Shown here: one piece after another, positions 6,390 through 12,822 of the stretch
Position numbering within the stretch: position 1 is the first letter of the stretch
Layout of the letters: every line of letters starts with the position of its first letter
Origin: Clostridium sp. CAG:452
GTDB lineage: Bacteria; Bacillota; Clostridia; TANB77; CAG-508
Length of the DNA stretch: 13,693 nt
Direction of reading: 5' to 3'
NCBI GenBank assembly: GCA_000434035.1
Contig: FR893508.1
Span: forward strand, 1 to 13,693
The notes under the pieces: model-generated
Told to the model about the DNA's origin: nothing
What the model saw: the letters and a program-made list of their open reading frames with translations, nothing else
The model's database searches: none
Made by a program: the position numbers and the translations under genes

Positions 6390-7649
6390 ATGGAAAAGTT
6401 AGTTATTACAGGTCCTACACCTTTAAAAGGTGAAGTAAATATAAGTGGTGCAAAAAACTCCGCTGTTGCAATACTTCCAGCAACATTATTAATTGATGGC
6501 GTTTGTGTTATTAATAATGTGCCTAATATTGTAGATATTAAATTATCATGCGAAATATTAGAAGGCTTAGGTGCAAAAATCAAATGGATTGATAGAAATT
6601 CTCTTGAAATTGACACAAGGAACATAACAAAAACAGTTGCTCCTATTGAATTAACTAGAAAATTTAGAGCCTCATATTATTTAATTGGTTCTATGCTTGG
6701 TAGAAAAAAAGAAATAGAAGTTGGTCTTCCGGGAGGATGTAATTTAGGTCCAAGACCTATAGATCAACACATTAAAGGTTTTGAAGCTTTAGGAGCAAAT
6801 GTTGAAATAGTTGGTGGAAACGTTAAAGCAAAAACTGATAAATTAATTGGAACTAGCATATATATGGATATTGTTTCTGTTGGAGCAACGATGAATGTTA
6901 TGCTTGCAAGTGTGTTAGCAGAAGGTACCACTACAATTGACAATGCTGCAAAAGAACCTCATATTGTCGACCTTGCAAACTTTTTAAATACAATGGGAGC
7001 AGATATTCGTGGAGCTGGAACTGATGTTATTAAAATAAATGGTGTTGAAAAACTAACTGGTGGGAAAAGTTATTCCGTTGTTCCAGATCAAATAGAAGCT
7101 GGCACATTTATGCTTGCTGCTGTTGCTTCTCGTGGTGATATTACAATAAGGAATTGTATTACAAAACATTTAGAATGTGTAACAGCAAAGATTCTAGAAA
7201 TCGGTGGAAATGTGGAAGCTGGTGAAGATTTTTTAAGAGTTTGGTGTGATAAACGCCCTTCAAAAGCAACAATAAAAACTTTACCTTACCCTGGCTTTCC
7301 TACTGATTTGCAGGCGCAAATGGGAGTTGTTCTTTCTATAGCAGACGGAACAAGTATTATTAATGAAAGTATTTGGGAATCGAGATTTCAATACACAAAT
7401 GAATTAAATAAAATGGGAGCTCAAATAACTTCTCAAGGAAAATCTGCAATTTTTGAAGGTGTGGAAAAACTATACGGTGCTTCTGTATATTCAACAGATT
7501 TACGTGCAGGAGCTGCTTTAATAATTGCTGGAATTATTGCAGAAGGTAGAACAGAAATATATAATCTTGGTCATATTGATAGGGGTTATGAAAATATAGA
7601 AGAGAAATTTAGAAAGCTTGGAGCTAACATAGAGAGGGTTCAAGAGTAA
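6390..7649 (+). CDS. murA: UDP-N-acetylglucosamine 1-carboxyvinyltransferase
   Basis: MurA transfers enolpyruvate from PEP to UDP-GlcNAc, the first committed step of peptidoglycan synthesis in the cytoplasm. At 419 residues it has the normal family length. Conserved K22-N23 sit in SGAKNSA. The catalytic cysteine C117 lies in GLPGGCNLGPRPID, with Cys as in fosfomycin-sensitive enzymes. Later motifs include PYPGFPTDLQAQM and the C-terminal DLRAGAALIIAG. AAGGAG precedes the ATG. walJ starts at the very next base after its TAA, so the two are co-transcribed. Clostridia often carry two murA paralogues and I cannot tell which this is. Four CGG trinucleotides occur here, all out of frame (for example GAC GGA, TAC GGT). 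Confidence 0.96.
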   Translation: MEKLVITGPTPLKGEVNISGAKNSAVAILPATLLIDGVCVINNVPNIVDIKLSCEILEGLGAKIKWIDRNSLEIDTRNITKTVAPIELTRKFRASYYLIGSMLGRKKEIEVGLPGGCNLGPRPIDQHIKGFEALGANVEIVGGNVKAKTDKLIGTSIYMDIVSVGATMNVMLASVLAEGTTTIDNAAKEPHIVDLANFLNTMGADIRGAGTDVIKINGVEKLTGGKSYSVVPDQIEAGTFMLAAVASRGDITIRNCITKHLECVTAKILEIGGNVEAGEDFLRVWCDKRPSKATIKTLPYPGFPTDLQAQMGVVLSIADGTSIINESIWESRFQYTNELNKMGAQITSQGKSAIFEGVEKLYGASVYSTDLRAGAALIIAGIIAEGRTEIYNLGHIDRGYENIEEKFRKLGANIERVQE

Positions 7650-8430
7650 ATGTTAAAATTTTGTAGTTTATTTAGTGGAAGCAGTGGAAATAGTTTCTTT
7701 GTAAAAAGCAACAATACAAATATATTAATTGACATTGGTGTAAGTGCTAAAAAGATAGAAACAGTCCTTCGGAGAACTTAATATAGATATAAATAATATT
7801 GATGCCATACTTGTAACACATGAGCATGTTGATCATACTAAAGGTATAGGAAACATATCAAAAAAATATAATATACCTGTATATGCAAATAAAAAAACTT
7901 GGGAAGCAATGCCACAAGTAAATGAAAAAGTTTCTATTGAAAATCACAAAATCTTTTCAACAGGAGAAAGTTTCAGTATTAGTGACTTGAATATTTTTCC
8001 ATTTCAAACACCCCATGACGCAGCTGATCCTTGTGGATTTAATATTTTTGCGGATGGAAAAAAGATCAGTATTGCAACAGATCTAGGCAATATGAATGCT
8101 TCTGTTTTTAATTGCTTAAAAAATAGTAATTGTATTCTTTTGGAGTCTAATTATGACCCAAATGTATTACAATGTTCACATTATCCATATTATTTAAAAC
8201 AAAGAATTTCTAGTTCAACGGGACATTTATCAAACAGTTTAGCAGGCAAAACTATTTCTAAATTGATAGATTCTGGACTGGAAAGAGCCTTGCTTATACA
8301 TTTGAGCAAAGAGAATAATTTTCCTGAGCTTGCTAAACAAACCGTCTTGGATGAAATTAAAACAGACAAAAACTTTCCTATATATGTAGCACCTCGAGAT
8401 AAACCAAGTGATTTTTTTGAGGTTAGTTAA
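7650..8430 (+). CDS. walJ: WalJ/YycJ-type metallo-beta-lactamase-fold hydrolase, read through a CGG +1 shift
   Basis: This is a cytoplasmic MBL-fold hydrolase of the YycJ/WalJ family, in B. subtilis linked to cell-wall control and the coordination of replication with division. The ATG at 7650 directly follows the murA stop. The N-terminus (FCSLFSGSSGNSFFV and ILIDIGVSAKKIE) is family-typical, but the zero frame stops at codon 44 (CTT CGG AGA ACT TAA). Skipping C7770 continues as G-E-L-N-I-D and gives 259 residues, the normal size. The metal motif THEHVDH then falls at residues 56-62, and ATDLG, ESNYD and STGHLSN follow. An internal ATG at 7909 gives only a fragment without the metal site. The other CGGs (GCG GAT, ACG GGA) are out of frame. 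Confidence 0.88.
7770..7772 (+). other. CGG +1 recoding site 2 (walJ codon 41)
   Basis: The context is GTC CTT CGG AGA ACT TAA. Skipping C7770 gives CTT GGA GAA CTT AAT (L-G-E-L-N). The zero frame stops two codons after AGA. It has the same CTT-CGG-A context as site 1. Confidence 0.85.
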
Positions 8431-8444
8431 TTTTTTTGGGGGGA

Positions 8445-8510
8445 TGTAGGAAAAAAATTTTATATTTAATTATTTTGGGGCTACTTAAATAATTAGATTT
8501 TTTTCCTACA
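8445..8510. repeat. Large stem-loop after walJ
   Basis: A perfect 14-base-pair outer stem, TGTAGGAAAAAAAT (8445-8458) with ATTTTTTTCCTACA (8497-8510), encloses a 9-base-pair inner stem, TAATTATTT (8467-8475) with AAATAATTA (8487-8495). The apical loop is TGGGGCTACTT, and an 8-base bulge lies on one side. It is preceded by GGGGGG. No T-run follows directly on either strand, so it is not a standard terminator. It could be a small structured RNA, a 3'-UTR processing element or a miniature mobile repeat. Confidence 0.72.
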
Positions 8511-8524
8511 ACATTAAAAACATT

Positions 8525-8629
8525 TTAATAATTTTTTATTTTCTTTAATAATTTTTTTGTGAAAATTTTTATTAGAATTTTTCTGGCAGTAAAAAATAAA
8601 GAAAAAAATAATAAGATTTTAAAAATCAT
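8525..8629 (-). CDS. Possible 34-residue cationic hydrophobic peptide
   Basis: An ATG at 8629 has AAGGTG exactly six bases upstream and a promoter (8671-8699) about 42 bases before it, so a coherent small transcription unit can be drawn. The peptide starts MIFKILLFFSLFFTARK and continues as a lysine-rich amphipathic tail to residue 34. That is the layout of a small membrane peptide, such as a type I toxin-like or leader peptide. The sequence is so AT-rich that chance hydrophobic ORFs are expected, so the promoter and ribosome-binding-site geometry are the real support. I recognise no family. The large stem-loop at 8445-8510 lies just downstream. Confidence 0.33.
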   Translation of the reverse strand: MIFKILLFFSLFFTARKILIKIFTKKLLKKIKNY

Positions 8630-8670
8630 TTTTTTCACCTTGAATAAAAATTAGTCTTTCGACTGTTAAT

Positions 8671-8699
8671 AGATTACTACACTTTCCAAAAAATGTCAA
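8671..8699 (-). promoter_or_regulatory. Sigma-A-like promoter downstream of spmB
   Basis: On the minus strand TTGACA (8699-8694) and TAATCT (8676-8671) are 17 bases apart. It begins nine bases past the spmB stop and points away from spmB into the small ORF at 8525-8629. A short AGTC-GAAA-GACT hairpin (8653-8664) lies in the leader. Confidence 0.6.
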
Positions 8700-8707
8700 C
8701 AATAATT

Positions 8708-9237
8708 TTACGACATAATATTCCAAATTATTACAGAAGTCAACATTCCTATTATATCTCCAATTAATGCTGCAATAAGAACAAATCTAATTTTTTTAAT
8801 GCCCACTGCACTTGTGTATAAAGCAATTGTATATAATGTTGTTTCCGTTGACCCCATAATTGTAGATGCAATTAAGCCGTATTTTGCTGTCAACTCCATA
8901 TTTATTCATTATATCTGTTCCTATTGCAATAGATGCACTTCCGTGAAATTGGTCTTAATATTGCAAGAGGCATAATTTCTAATGGAATATGTAATAAATT
9001 AATTACTGGTTCTATTAGTTTTATTATAAAATCCAAAACCCCAGAATATCTTAATGCACTTATAGCTACAAACAAACCCACTAATGTTGGAAAAATATTT
9101 ATTACTATTTCTAACCCTTCTCTTGCTCCTTTTAAGAAAATATCAAATACACTTTTTCTTTCTATTAATCCAACACTTACTATTAATAATATAGTAAATG
9201 GTATTGCCAAATTAGAAATATAATTAATAATTTTCAC
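8708..9237 (-). CDS. spmB: Spore maturation protein B, read through two CGG +1 shifts
   Basis: SpmB is a nucleoside-recognition-domain (Gate) membrane protein that acts with SpmA in spore-core dehydration. The GTG at 9237 follows the spmA stop by 13 bases, with AAGGGG upstream. The zero frame carries the N-terminal membrane half to residue 98 and then breaks at CGG codon 99. Skipping C8943 restores RPISGSASIAIGTDIMNKYG. That frame meets a second CGG at 8879-8877, and skipping C8879 restores DSKIGLIASTIMGSTETTLY through to the TAA at 8708. With both shifts the protein is 175 residues, against about 178 in B. subtilis. Without both, no continuous SpmB exists. A sequencing error would have to occur twice in the same way within 66 bases. 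Confidence 0.88.
8877..8879 (-). other. CGG +1 recoding site 4 (spmB, second shift)
   Basis: The context is AGC AAA ATA CGG CTT. Skipping C8879 gives ATA GGC TTA ATT (I-G-L-I) with Gly120. It is in frame only after the first spmB shift has occurred (21 codons after Gly99), so both shifts are needed. Confidence 0.83.
8941..8943 (-). other. CGG +1 recoding site 3 (spmB codon 99)
   Basis: The context is CCA ATT TCA CGG AAG TGC. Skipping C8943 gives TCA GGA AGT GCA (S-G-S-A), the conserved SGSA motif of SpmB. Confidence 0.85.
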
Positions 9238-9250
9238 TTTTATTTTCCCC

Positions 9251-9826
9251 TTAAAACTTTTTCATCAATATTTTTGCTGAGCCTATTGCCGCTATTGCTG
9301 CGCAAATTGTTGCAATCCAAACTGGAACTATCATACCTGTAGCATTACCAGATTTTAAAGAACTTCTTATCGCAATCACTGTGGTTGGTATAATTTGAAT
9401 TGATGCAGTATTTAAAACAATAAACATCGCCATAGAATTTGATAATACATTTTTATTTTTATTTTCTTTTTGCATTGATTTCATCGCTTTTAGTCCTAAT
9501 GGTGTTGCAGCATTTCCAAGTCCCATTATATTTGCAATTATATTCATCGATATTTCTTCATGAACTTTATTTTCTTTTTTTATATCTGGAAATAATTTTT
9601 TCATTATTGGTGATAGCATTTTTGTTAATTTTTTTACTATATTGGTTTCACAAGCAATTGTCATTATTCCATTCCATAAACACATTGTCCCGAGCAAAGA
9701 AATACATAGTTCCACAGCAGATTTCGTTCCATCGAAAACTGCCGTATTTATTTCTTCCACTCTGCCATTAAAAATTCCATACACAAAAGAAACAATTAAA
9801 AATAATGGCCATAATATATTTAGCAT
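9251..9826 (-). CDS. spmA: Spore maturation protein A
   Basis: SpmA is an integral membrane protein with a nucleoside-recognition (Gate) domain. Loss of SpmA/SpmB in Bacillus and Clostridium gives spores with wetter, less heat-resistant cores. The product is 191 residues with several hydrophobic spans, and carries the family motifs LLGTMCLWNGIM, MNIIANIMGLGNAATPLGLKA and a C-terminal membrane helix. AGGAGG precedes the ATG at 9826. spmB follows 13 bases after the stop, the usual spmAB operon. I could not identify a convincing sigma-E promoter in the AT-rich 9827-9950 stretch. Three CGG trinucleotides are present, all out of frame (GCG GCA, CTC GGG, ACG GCA). Confidence 0.93.
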   Translation of the reverse strand: MLNILWPLFLIVSFVYGIFNGRVEEINTAVFDGTKSAVELCISLLGTMCLWNGIMTIACETNIVKKLTKMLSPIMKKLFPDIKKENKVHEEISMNIIANIMGLGNAATPLGLKAMKSMQKENKNKNVLSNSMAMFIVLNTASIQIIPTTVIAIRSSLKSGNATGMIVPVWIATICAAIAAIGSAKILMKKF

Positions 9827-9955
9827 AAAAAATCCTCCTTTTTTAATTTATTCACAATTTATTTCTAATATTCTTACACATATAAATTACAAATTTACAT
9901 TGTTTTTTATATTTAATAATTTTTTGAAAAATTTCCAAAAAAAGGAAGATTTTTG

Positions 9956-9984
9956 TTGACCTTTTACAAATTTTATGATATTAT
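9956..9984 (+). promoter_or_regulatory. Sigma-A promoter of abrB
   Basis: TTGACC (9956-9961) and TATTAT (9979-9984) are 17 bases apart and 49 bases before the abrB ATG. Confidence 0.82.
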
Positions 9985-9990
9985 TTATTA

Positions 9991-10006
9991 AAGTCGATTT
10001 GTCGAA
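9991..10006 (+). promoter_or_regulatory. Spo0A-box-like tandem in the abrB leader
   Basis: A perfect core box, TGTCGAA (10000-10006), is preceded nine bases upstream by a weaker copy, AGTCGAT (9992-9998). Both lie at or just after the expected transcription start. In B. subtilis, Spo0A represses abrB through boxes placed just downstream of its promoter, and this layout matches that logic. Confidence 0.6.
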
Positions 10007-10032
10007 AAATGTAAAATTAAGGGGGGTTATTT

Positions 10033-10284
10033 ATGAAATCAACTGGTATTGTAAGAAGGGTAGACGAGTTAGGAAGAGTTGTAATACCTATTGAGCTTAG
10101 AAATAAATTTGGTATTACAGAAAAAGACCCTATGGAAATATATGTTGATGGTTCTTCAATTATATTAAAAAAATATGAACCAAACTGTATTTTCTGTGGA
10201 AGCTCAAAAAAATTAATTGATTACCAAGGAAGATTAATCTGTGAAAAATGTGCAGAAAAAATTGGTAAGGCAAAAGCAGAATAA
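10033..10284 (+). CDS. abrB: AbrB-family transition-state regulator with C-terminal Cys motif
   Basis: This is a small DNA-binding regulator. The N-terminal swapped-hairpin AbrB domain (about residues 1-48) reads MKSTGIVRRVDELGRVVIPI and is nearly identical to the start of B. subtilis AbrB, which represses stationary-phase and sporulation genes during growth. The C-terminal half differs: C57-x-x-C60 and C74-x-x-C77 form a zinc-ribbon-like pair (CIFCGSS ... LICEKC), a common clostridial variant. The length is 83 residues, and a G-rich ribosome binding site precedes the ATG. It converges with rsmI, the same tail-to-tail arrangement as abrB and yabC in B. subtilis. The leader carries a Spo0A-box-like site. 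Paralogues such as Abh or SpoVT are less likely, given the N-terminus and the location. Confidence 0.9.
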   Translation: MKSTGIVRRVDELGRVVIPIELRNKFGITEKDPMEIYVDGSSIILKKYEPNCIFCGSSKKLIDYQGRLICEKCAEKIGKAKAE

Positions 10285-10317
10285 GAAGTTCAATAATTGA
10301 ACTTCTTATTTTTTTAC
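10280..10317 (+). terminator. Terminator of abrB
   Basis: AATAAGAAGTTCAAT (10280-10294) and ATTGAACTTCTTATT (10296-10310) form a near-perfect hairpin overlapping the abrB stop and followed by a run of T. It reaches the rsmI stop codon and may also serve the converging transcript. Confidence 0.88.
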
Positions 10318-11148
10318 TATTTTAAAAAGTATTGATATATTTCGTTTTTATTTGTATTTCTATCTTTTGCAATTTTTTTAATAATTTCTTTTTTATCAAA
10401 TCCTTGTTTCTTATAATATTCAAAATGTTCTTCCAAAGACATTTCGTTTAATATTTCTCTTTTTTCCTCTTTCTCACTTTTATTATTTCCTTCTAGTATT
10501 AAAACATATTCACCCTTAGGTTCATTTATTTTTTCTAGGATTTCAGATATTTTTCCTCTTATATGTTCTTCATGTATTTTAGTAATTTCTCTAGCTAAGC
10601 ATATATTTCTGTCTCCAATTTCTTCCAACATCATTTTTAGTGTATTTATCAATTTGTGTGGAGCTTCATACAATATTATAGTTTGAGTATATTTTTTTAT
10701 TTCTGCCAACTTTTCTTTTTTTTCTTTTATATTTACAGGTAAAAATCCAATGAAAATAAATTCATTTGTCTTCATTCCTGAAGAAATTAATGCATTTATT
10801 GCCGCACATGCTCCCGGTATTGGAATAATTTCTATATTATTTTCAATTGCTGCTTTTACTACTACTTCTCCTGGATCAGAAATTCCGTGGTGTCCCGGCA
10901 TCTGTAACTACTGCTATATTTTTACCTTCTAAAATTCTATCAATTAATACTTCTTTTTTTATATTTTCGTTTTGTTTATAATAACTAATTAATGGCTTTG
11001 ATATATTTAAATGATTTAATAATTTTAAAGTATGCCTTGTATCTTCTGCTGCAATTAGATCAACTTCTTTTAAGATATTTATTGCTCTTATTGTTATATC
11101 ATCTAAATTTCCTATTGGTGTCGCAACCAAATATAATTTACCTTGCAT
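10317..11148 (-). CDS. rsmI: 16S rRNA 2'-O-methyltransferase RsmI, read through a CGG +1 shift
   Basis: RsmI methylates the ribose of C1402 in 16S rRNA, next to the P site, and so supports accurate decoding and frame maintenance. The ATG at 11148 has AAGGAG upstream. The N-terminus carries VATPIGNLDDITIRA and EDTRHTLKLLNHL of the SAM-dependent tetrapyrrole-methylase fold. The zero frame stops at codon 91 (CCA CGG AAT TTC TGA). Skipping C10887 restores the hallmark DAGTPGISDPG and gives 276 residues, against about 290 in B. subtilis YabC. An internal ATG at 10901 would yield only the C-terminal piece. It follows yabB by 11 bases. A decoding-site modifier that itself needs a frameshift raises the possibility of feedback. 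Confidence 0.9.
10885..10887 (-). other. CGG +1 recoding site 5 (rsmI codon 88)
   Basis: The context is ACA CCA CGG AAT TTC TGA. Skipping C10887 gives CCA GGA ATT TCT GAT (P-G-I-S-D), the invariant RsmI motif. Confidence 0.87.
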
Positions 11149-11159
11149 ATTTTTCTCCT

Positions 11160-11900
11160 TTATTTTTTGTTATATATTTCCAGCACCTCATCTGTATATT
11201 TATTATTTTCGTCATAAATATATAAAGGCTTTTCAATTTTTAAAAATTCTCCTGCGTTTTTTACAGCTTTTATTAAAACCAGATTGCTGTTGTCCTCTTT
11301 TTTAGAATAAACAAATCTAATTTTTTTTGGTTCTATTTTATATTTTCGTAAAAATTCTATTATTCCTACAAGCCTGTCCGGTCTATGAACCATATATAAT
11401 TCTCCATTATCTTTTAATAATTTACTTGATACTTTTATTATATCTTCTATATTGCATTTAATTTCATGTCTAGATATTAATTTTATTTCATTTTCATTCT
11501 TAATTCCAGAGTTTTTTTTCATATATGGTGGATTTGTAACAATTGCATCACAACTATTATTTTCTATAATTTTATTTAAATTTTTTATATCTTCATTTAT
11601 AAAATCAACATTTTTTAAATTATTTAATATAATAGATTTTTTAGACATTTCATAAACTTCTTTTTGTATTTCAATACCTACTATTTTTTTTGCATTTATT
11701 TTTTTTGATAATAAAATACTTATTATTCCGGTACCACTACCTAAATCTAAAACTGTACTATTATTTTTTATTTCTTTTGCAAAATCAGATAATAAAACAC
11801 TGTCTATACCAAAACAAAACCATTTTTTATTTTGAATTATTTTTAGTCCTTTATATTCTAAATCATCAATTCTTTCGTCTTCTTTTAAATTTACTTCCAT
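11160..11900 (-). CDS. yabB: tRNA1(Val) adenine-37 N6-methyltransferase-like protein (YabB/TrmN6 family)
   Basis: This is a class I SAM-dependent methyltransferase of 246 residues. The SAM-binding motif LDLGSGTGIISILL lies at 51-64, the acidic motif II GIEIQ follows, and the catalytic NPPY of N6-adenine methyltransferases is at 123-126. The N-terminal segment IDDLEYKGLKIIQNKKWFCFGIDSV (residues 11-35) with FGIDSVLL is typical of YabB/YfiC proteins. The neighbouring rsmI and abrB reproduce the B. subtilis yabB-yabC-abrB neighbourhood, which supports the assignment. GGAGAG lies just before the ATG, with a possible promoter (TTGCAA, 17 bases, TAATAT) upstream. CGG occurs only out of frame (CCG GAC, ACC GGA). 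AGG is used in frame, consistent with the tRNA-Arg(CCT) in the window. Confidence 0.88.
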   Translation of the reverse strand: MEVNLKEDERIDDLEYKGLKIIQNKKWFCFGIDSVLLSDFAKEIKNNSTVLDLGSGTGIISILLSKKINAKKIVGIEIQKEVYEMSKKSIILNNLKNVDFINEDIKNLNKIIENNSCDAIVTNPPYMKKNSGIKNENEIKLISRHEIKCNIEDIIKVSSKLLKDNGELYMVHRPDRLVGIIEFLRKYKIEPKKIRFVYSKKEDNSNLVLIKAVKNAGEFLKIEKPLYIYDENNKYTDEVLEIYNKK

Positions 11901-11980
11901 TTTCTCTCCGTCAACAATAATTTATTTTTTCATATATTATATATTATAATACTTTTATATAAATTGCAAGGAGAATGGTT

Positions 11981-12133
11981 TTGGAAGATAGTCGCTCAGA
12001 AAAAAAGAAAGAAAAATTTAATTTTAAAAAAAGGAAAGATTGCACAATTCATTCTATAAAAGAAGTAGAATATTTTTTGTGCAATCTTGACAAGGCAGTA
12101 AAATCAATCAAAATATATAAATTCTTAAAATAG
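11981..12133 (+). CDS. Possible 50-residue small protein of unknown function
   Basis: AAGGAG (11968-11973) stands seven bases before a TTG at 11981. An ATG at 11975 in the same frame is too close to that site. A TATAAT (11945-11950) lies upstream. The peptide is strongly basic at the N-terminus (EKKKEKFNFKKRK) and then has DCTIHSIKEVEYFLCNLDKA and a lysine-rich end, with two cysteines. The C-terminal part reads like a real helix rather than random AT-rich translation. The same DNA folds into nested inverted repeats (12036-12088), so a structured RNA is an alternative. It ends one base before the stop of the convergent GerMN gene. There is no CGG in frame. Confidence 0.5.
   Translation: MEDSRSEKKKEKFNFKKRKDCTIHSIKEVEYFLCNLDKAVKSIKIYKFLK
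12036..12088. repeat. Nested inverted repeats inside the small ORF
   Basis: A perfect 12-base outer arm, AAGATTGCACAA (12036-12047) with TTGTGCAATCTT (12077-12088), encloses a 6-base inner arm, ATTCTA (12051-12056) with TAGAAT (12066-12071), around a 9-base loop. It could be an RNA hairpin, an operator or a small mobile-repeat remnant. No T-run follows, so it is not a simple terminator. Confidence 0.65.
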
Positions 12134-12691
12134 TTATCTTTTGAATGGTTCTTTAAAATTAATTTCTTTATCCGGAAATTCTTGATTTTCTTTTCCATCT
12201 ATTAAAATCTTCACGGAATTAATTTCTTTTAATTCTGTAACCGTATTTACTATTGATTTTATTATTAATTCTTCTTGTTCCTTTCCTAACTTTTGTCCAT
12301 TAATAAATTCGTTTGAAAAATCAATATAAATGCAATCATTTTTTATCTCAATTTTATTTAATTTAGTTCTATCCGGAATAAGTTTAACCAATTTTTCGCT
12401 TTTTGGACCATTTATCAATAATTCTATTAGTACTTTATATGGCTCTTTTATTAATTCTTTTGCATCAATTTTTCTTGCTTCTGGCATAATATTTCCTGTT
12501 TCTATATTAAAAAAATATAAAGTAATTATTGTTTGTCTTAATTGTTCATCTGTAATTTCTTCTTGTGGAATATATTCTTGATTTTTATTTTTATTTTTTT
12601 TATTGTTTTTATATATTAAAAATCCTGCTCCTAAAACAATTAAAATTAAAATAAGTATACTAACATACATTACTATTTTTTTATTATTCAT
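12134..12691 (-). CDS. GerMN-domain membrane-anchored protein (sporulation/germination)
   Basis: The 185-residue protein has a short basic N-terminus, one hydrophobic anchor (about residues 6-27), a Lys/Asn-rich linker and a C-terminal GerMN domain (about 50-175). The domain shows YFFN near its start, a mid-domain LLINGP, IPDRTKLNKIEIKNDCIYID and LVNTVTEL-like IVNTVTELKEINSVKILIDG. Single GerMN domains occur in GerM and related lipoproteins or anchored proteins that act at the spore envelope in sporulation and germination. Here the anchor is a transmembrane helix without an obvious lipobox. AAGGAG precedes the ATG by about six bases. The three CGGs are out of frame (CCG GAT twice, ACG GTT). 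It lies downstream of the patatin-like gene on the same strand with a 131-base AT-rich gap in which I see no clear promoter. Confidence 0.82.
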   Translation of the reverse strand: MNNKKIVMYVSILILILIVLGAGFLIYKNNKKNKNKNQEYIPQEEITDEQLRQTIITLYFFNIETGNIMPEARKIDAKELIKEPYKVLIELLINGPKSEKLVKLIPDRTKLNKIEIKNDCIYIDFSNEFINGQKLGKEQEELIIKSIVNTVTELKEINSVKILIDGKENQEFPDKEINFKEPFKR

Positions 12692-12822
12692 AAAAAACTC
12701 CTTTAAAATTATTTTTTATTTAATATTATTAAAGACAAGTTTTTTTAGAACTTTTTTATTAATATTTTTTTATTTAATTATCCATTTTTTATTTTCTATT
12801 TTTATTTAATTATTTTTCTATT

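Noticed and set aside
7909..8430. A separate 173-residue protein beginning at the ATG at 7909
   Set aside because: It would lack the THEHVDH metal motif, which lies upstream in the same frame. It is part of walJ.
9439..9959. Plus-strand ORFs overlapping spmA
   Set aside because: They have no ribosome binding site or recognisable motif and lie opposite a well-supported spmA.
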